Origin: Ramlibacter tataouinensis
GTDB lineage: Bacteria; Pseudomonadota; Gammaproteobacteria; Burkholderiales; Burkholderiaceae_C
Assembly (NCBI GenBank): GCA_002427815.1
Contig: DIZF01000054.1
Location: 1-53,976 of the forward strand
Length of the DNA: 53,976 nt
Reading direction: 5' to 3'
This document shows, in pieces, positions 51,418 through 53,976 of this stretch. The position numbers were made by a program, and so were the translations under genes. Under the pieces are notes generated by a model that worked only from the letters and a program-made list of their open reading frames with translations, was not told the origin of the DNA and did no database searches. The first letter of the stretch is position 1. Each line of letters opens with the position of its first letter.

Positions 51418-52065
51418 TCACGGAAGCCCCGCCAATTGGGGCTTTTCAAGTCTGATCACTTGAGGGCCTGGCTGAGTCCCACCCATTTGCGTTTGCGCGC
51501 GGCCGGCTTCGAAAGCGGCGGCGTTGCGTTGGCGCAGTTCTTCCTTGCCCCCAAAACGTTGGAGAACCTCCGCCAGCAGGGCGTCGGGGTCCAGCGGGAG
51601 GCTGTCGGCGGCGGCGCCCAGCATCACGGTGTTGGCCAGCCGGGCATCGCCCAGCGCCAGCGCGATCGTCCCCGCGTCCACCGCACAGGCGTCGTACCCC
51701 AGTTTGCTCATTTCGCCAACCGGGTCGTCCGGGTAGTGGGCCTTGCCGCTGCTCACCACCGGCGGCACGGCGCGCAGGGTATTGACGATCGCGCGCCCCG
51801 TGGGTGCCAGCCAGTGGCACCAGCGCAGTGCCTCCGCCGCCTCCAACGCCAGCAGCAGATCGACATGCCCGGGCGCGATCTCACTGGCGTGCACGTGCGG
51901 GCCGATGCGAACCTGCGAACTCACCACACCGCCGCGCTGTGACATGCCGGCGATCTCGGTCTTGCAGGCATCCAGGCCGCTGGCCAAAGCCACACGGGCG
52001 AGCAGCTCCGCCGCCGTCATCACGCCTTGGCCCCCTACGCCTACCACCAGGATGTTCGTGTTCAT
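51418..52065 (-). CDS. iorB: indolepyruvate:ferredoxin oxidoreductase beta subunit
   Basis: Protein of 215 aa. It opens MNTNILVVGVGGQGVMTAAE, with CKTEIAGMSQRGGVVSSQVRIG and DLLLALEAAEALRW, the gamma-domain features of pyruvate:ferredoxin-type enzymes (IorB/PorG). With IorA it oxidatively decarboxylates aryl-pyruvates to aryl-acetyl-CoA. The ATG overlaps the iorA stop (ATGA). Confidence 0.92.
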   Translation of the reverse strand: MNTNILVVGVGGQGVMTAAELLARVALASGLDACKTEIAGMSQRGGVVSSQVRIGPHVHASEIAPGHVDLLLALEAAEALRWCHWLAPTGRAIVNTLRAVPPVVSSGKAHYPDDPVGEMSKLGYDACAVDAGTIALALGDARLANTVMLGAAADSLPLDPDALLAEVLQRFGGKEELRQRNAAAFEAGRAQTQMGGTQPGPQVIRLEKPQLAGLP

Positions 52066-53927
52066 GCCGGCTCCAGTTCGATGACCCGCTTGCGGGGTTT
52101 CTGCGCGATGGCTCCGCGCGAGCAGGCCTTGGCGCAGATCCCGCAGCCGGTGCACAGTTGTTCGTCGATCTTCACCCACGCGAGGTCCACCGTGGTGCCG
52201 GAGGCCCGTACCTGCTGTTCGCGCCGTGTCACCAGCACTGCCGGGCAACCGACATCCAGGCAGGTGGTGCAGCCGTTGCACATCGCCTCGTCCACGACCA
52301 GGGGACTCTCGCGGTTGAATTCCGGGGTGAAGACACAAGGGCGCGTGGTGATGATCACCGAGGGCTCATTGGCCTTCAGCTCCTCGCGCAAGACTTTCAG
52401 GAAGGTGGGCAGTTCGTAGGGGTCGGTGCTGCGGATCCGCTCCGGACGCACACCCAGCGCCTCCACCAGCTTGACGAAGTCGACCCGCACCGGCGCCGCA
52501 TTGCCGGCCAGATCGCGGCCATTGGCCGGATTGTTCTGGCATCCCGTCATTGCCGTGGCGCGGTTGTCCAGCAACAGCACGGTGACGTTGGCGCCGTGGT
52601 AGGTGAGGTTGAGCAAGCCTTGCATGCCCGTGTGCAGAAACGTGGAGTCGCCGATCACGGCGATGACCGGTCTTTTCTTTGTTTCGTTTTCCATCGCCTT
52701 GGCCACGCCGCCGGCCATCCCCAGCGACGCACCCATGGCCAGCACCGTGTCCACCGAGTTCCAGGGCGGACTGGCGCCCAGGGTGTAGCAGCCGATGTCG
52801 CCGCACACGATGGCATTCGGAGTGCGGGAGAGCCAGTAATACACGCCGAGGTAGCCGCAGCCCGCGCACAGCGTGGGTGGACGGGTGAAGACCTGCTGGG
52901 CCGCGCCCGCGACGGTTGGAGGTTCGCTCTCGCCCAGCACCGTGCGGGCGGCGCGGGCGACGTGTTCGGCGGTGACTTCGCCAAACGGCGACAGCACGCT
53001 GCGGCCGTGCACGGCCAGGCCGGCGGCGCGCAGCTCGGTTTCCACCAGCGGCTCGGTTTCTTCGATGACCAGCACCGCGTCGACGCTGTCCGCAAAACGC
53101 CGAGCCAGCGCGATCGGCAGCGGCGCACTGAAGCCCAGCGACAGCAATGGTGCCTGCGGCAATGCCTCGCGCACCGCATGGCAGACCGGGCCCGACGCGA
53201 TGATGCCCAGGCGCCGGTCCGGCCCCGGTTTGATCACGTTCCACTTCGAGATTTCCGCCTCGGCCAGCATTGCCGTGGCTCTCCGGGCGCGCGCCTCAAG
53301 CCGCTTGCCGACATGGTTGGGCGTGACGATCCAGCGTTCCGGGTCCTTGACGTATTCCATGCGCGGGGCCGGCGACGGTAGCTCAGCTTCGAGGCGCACC
53401 GCGCGTTTGACGTGGCACACGCGTGTCGTCATCCGCAGCAGCACCGGAACCTGATGCCGCTCGGACAAGGTGAAGGCCTCTCGCGCCATCAGGTAGGCTT
53501 CCTGCGCATCGGCGGGTTCGAGGACCGGCAGATGGACGAATCGACCCCAGTACCGGCTGTCCTGCTCGTTCTGCGACGAGGAAAAGCCGACGTCGTCGGC
53601 CACGGCGATCACCAGGCCGGCGCCGACACCGGTCAAACCGGCCGACATCAGGGTATCCGCTGCAACGTTCAGCCCGACGTGCTTCATGGCGGTGATCGCG
53701 CGCCGGCCCATCATCGAGGCGCCCAGTGCCACCTCCAGCGCCACCTTTTCGTTCACCGACCACTCGGCCTGCACGCCCGGAAAAGTGGCAAGCGTTTCGA
53801 CGATCTCGGTCGACGGCGTGCCGGGGTAAGCCGCCGCGACACTCACGCCGGCCTCCATGGCACCGATGGCCAGGGCTTCGTTCCCGGAGAGGAATCGGCT
53901 CTGCGGCCGGGCAGGGGAGACGGTCAT
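52062..53927 (-). CDS. iorA: indolepyruvate:ferredoxin oxidoreductase alpha subunit
   Basis: Protein of 621 aa containing the pyrimidine-binding domain (FLSGNEALAIGAMEAGVSVA, AAYPGTPSTEI), the thiamine diphosphate domain (CAGCGYLGVYYWL, CGDIGCYTLGA, VIGDSTFLHTGM, LLDNRATAMTGCQNNP) and a C-terminal two-cluster ferredoxin domain (CNGCTTCLDVGCP and CTGCGICAKACSRG; four Cys each). It makes aryl-acetyl-CoA, CO2 and reduced ferredoxin from aryl-pyruvate. The protein is complete inside the window. In this organism the electron acceptor may be a flavoprotein rather than ferredoxin alone (inference). Confidence 0.95.
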   Translation of the reverse strand: MTVSPARPQSRFLSGNEALAIGAMEAGVSVAAAYPGTPSTEIVETLATFPGVQAEWSVNEKVALEVALGASMMGRRAITAMKHVGLNVAADTLMSAGLTGVGAGLVIAVADDVGFSSSQNEQDSRYWGRFVHLPVLEPADAQEAYLMAREAFTLSERHQVPVLLRMTTRVCHVKRAVRLEAELPSPAPRMEYVKDPERWIVTPNHVGKRLEARARRATAMLAEAEISKWNVIKPGPDRRLGIIASGPVCHAVREALPQAPLLSLGFSAPLPIALARRFADSVDAVLVIEETEPLVETELRAAGLAVHGRSVLSPFGEVTAEHVARAARTVLGESEPPTVAGAAQQVFTRPPTLCAGCGYLGVYYWLSRTPNAIVCGDIGCYTLGASPPWNSVDTVLAMGASLGMAGGVAKAMENETKKRPVIAVIGDSTFLHTGMQGLLNLTYHGANVTVLLLDNRATAMTGCQNNPANGRDLAGNAAPVRVDFVKLVEALGVRPERIRSTDPYELPTFLKVLREELKANEPSVIITTRPCVFTPEFNRESPLVVDEAMCNGCTTCLDVGCPAVLVTRREQQVRASGTTVDLAWVKIDEQLCTGCGICAKACSRGAIAQKPRKRVIELEPA

Positions 53928-53950
53928 GGCGTGTCCTTCAGGGAAGGCTG

Positions 53951-53967
53951 AACATGCCTGTCATGTT
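53951..53967. promoter_or_regulatory. candidate operator upstream of iorA
   Basis: Perfect inverted repeat AACATG (53951-53956), spacer CCTGT, CATGTT (53962-53967), 24 nt upstream of the iorA start at the edge of the window. Its position next to the start suits a repressor site. The regulator gene is not in view. Confidence 0.45.
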
Positions 53968-53976
53968 ATGGCGCAA

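Overview
The window is GC-rich, densely packed bacterial chromosome made almost entirely of catabolic operons. Five periplasmic tripartite-tricarboxylate 'Bug' receptors without their membrane partners, many LysR and GntR/FCD regulators, and MaoC, CitE-like, CaiB/BaiF and acyl-CoA dehydrogenase genes together point to a betaproteobacterium of the order Burkholderiales (Comamonadaceae or Alcaligenaceae type). This is inferred from gene content only. I found no rRNA, tRNA, CRISPR array, phage or replication genes.

Left to right. (1) 1-2529, plus strand: MaoC hydratase, acyl-CoA dehydrogenase and CitE-like lyase, a set suited to cleaving a C5/C6 dicarboxylyl-CoA. (2) 2530-4212: a scar with an IS3-type transposase remnant, a lipoprotein and a DUF4236 protein. 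(3) 4191-13456: a minus-strand operon (spermidine/putrescine-type ABC importer, GntR regulator, Asp/Glu racemase, a frameshifted TRZ/ATZ-type amidohydrolase and a polysaccharide-deacetylase-type hydrolase) divergent from a cyanuric acid amidohydrolase/barbiturase homologue. This looks like an N-heterocycle catabolic locus. (4) 13758-20232, plus: PLP aldolase/lyase, class IV aminotransferase, two Bug receptors and a 4Fe-4S flavin oxidoreductase. (5) 20261-30671: a PrpB-like lyase and a racemase (minus), divergent from a tight eight-gene operon with two Bug receptors, MmgE/PrpD, two FAD dehydrogenases, SDR, a Cys-less isochorismatase-fold protein and a second racemase. (6) 30687-34947, minus: LysR, ETF alpha and beta, a decayed LysR fragment and a second LysR. 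(7) 35049-44288, plus: Bug receptor, asparaginase-like amidohydrolase, acyl-CoA dehydrogenase, ADP-forming acyl-CoA synthetase, a methylsuccinyl-CoA dehydrogenase (Mcd)-like enzyme, SDR and a mesaconyl-CoA C1-C4 CoA transferase (Mct)-like enzyme. (8) 44306-51256, minus: SMP-30 lactonase, GntR, tartrate/isopropylmalate-type dehydrogenase, Gfo/Idh oxidoreductase, TRAP transporter (P, Q, M) and an ABM monooxygenase. This is a sugar-acid type operon. (9) 51418-53927, minus: indolepyruvate:ferredoxin oxidoreductase beta and alpha.

The most interesting unit is region 7. The Mcd and Mct homologues would turn methylsuccinyl-CoA into mesaconyl-C1-CoA and then mesaconyl-C4-CoA. The MaoC and CitE-like genes at the left edge could finish the route to acetyl-CoA and pyruvate through citramalyl-CoA, and ETF from region 6 could take the electrons. 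An amidase and an ADP-forming CoA ligase in the same operon suggest that the starting compound arrives as an amide and is activated in the cell. I know of no described pathway with this gene order, but I could not search for one.
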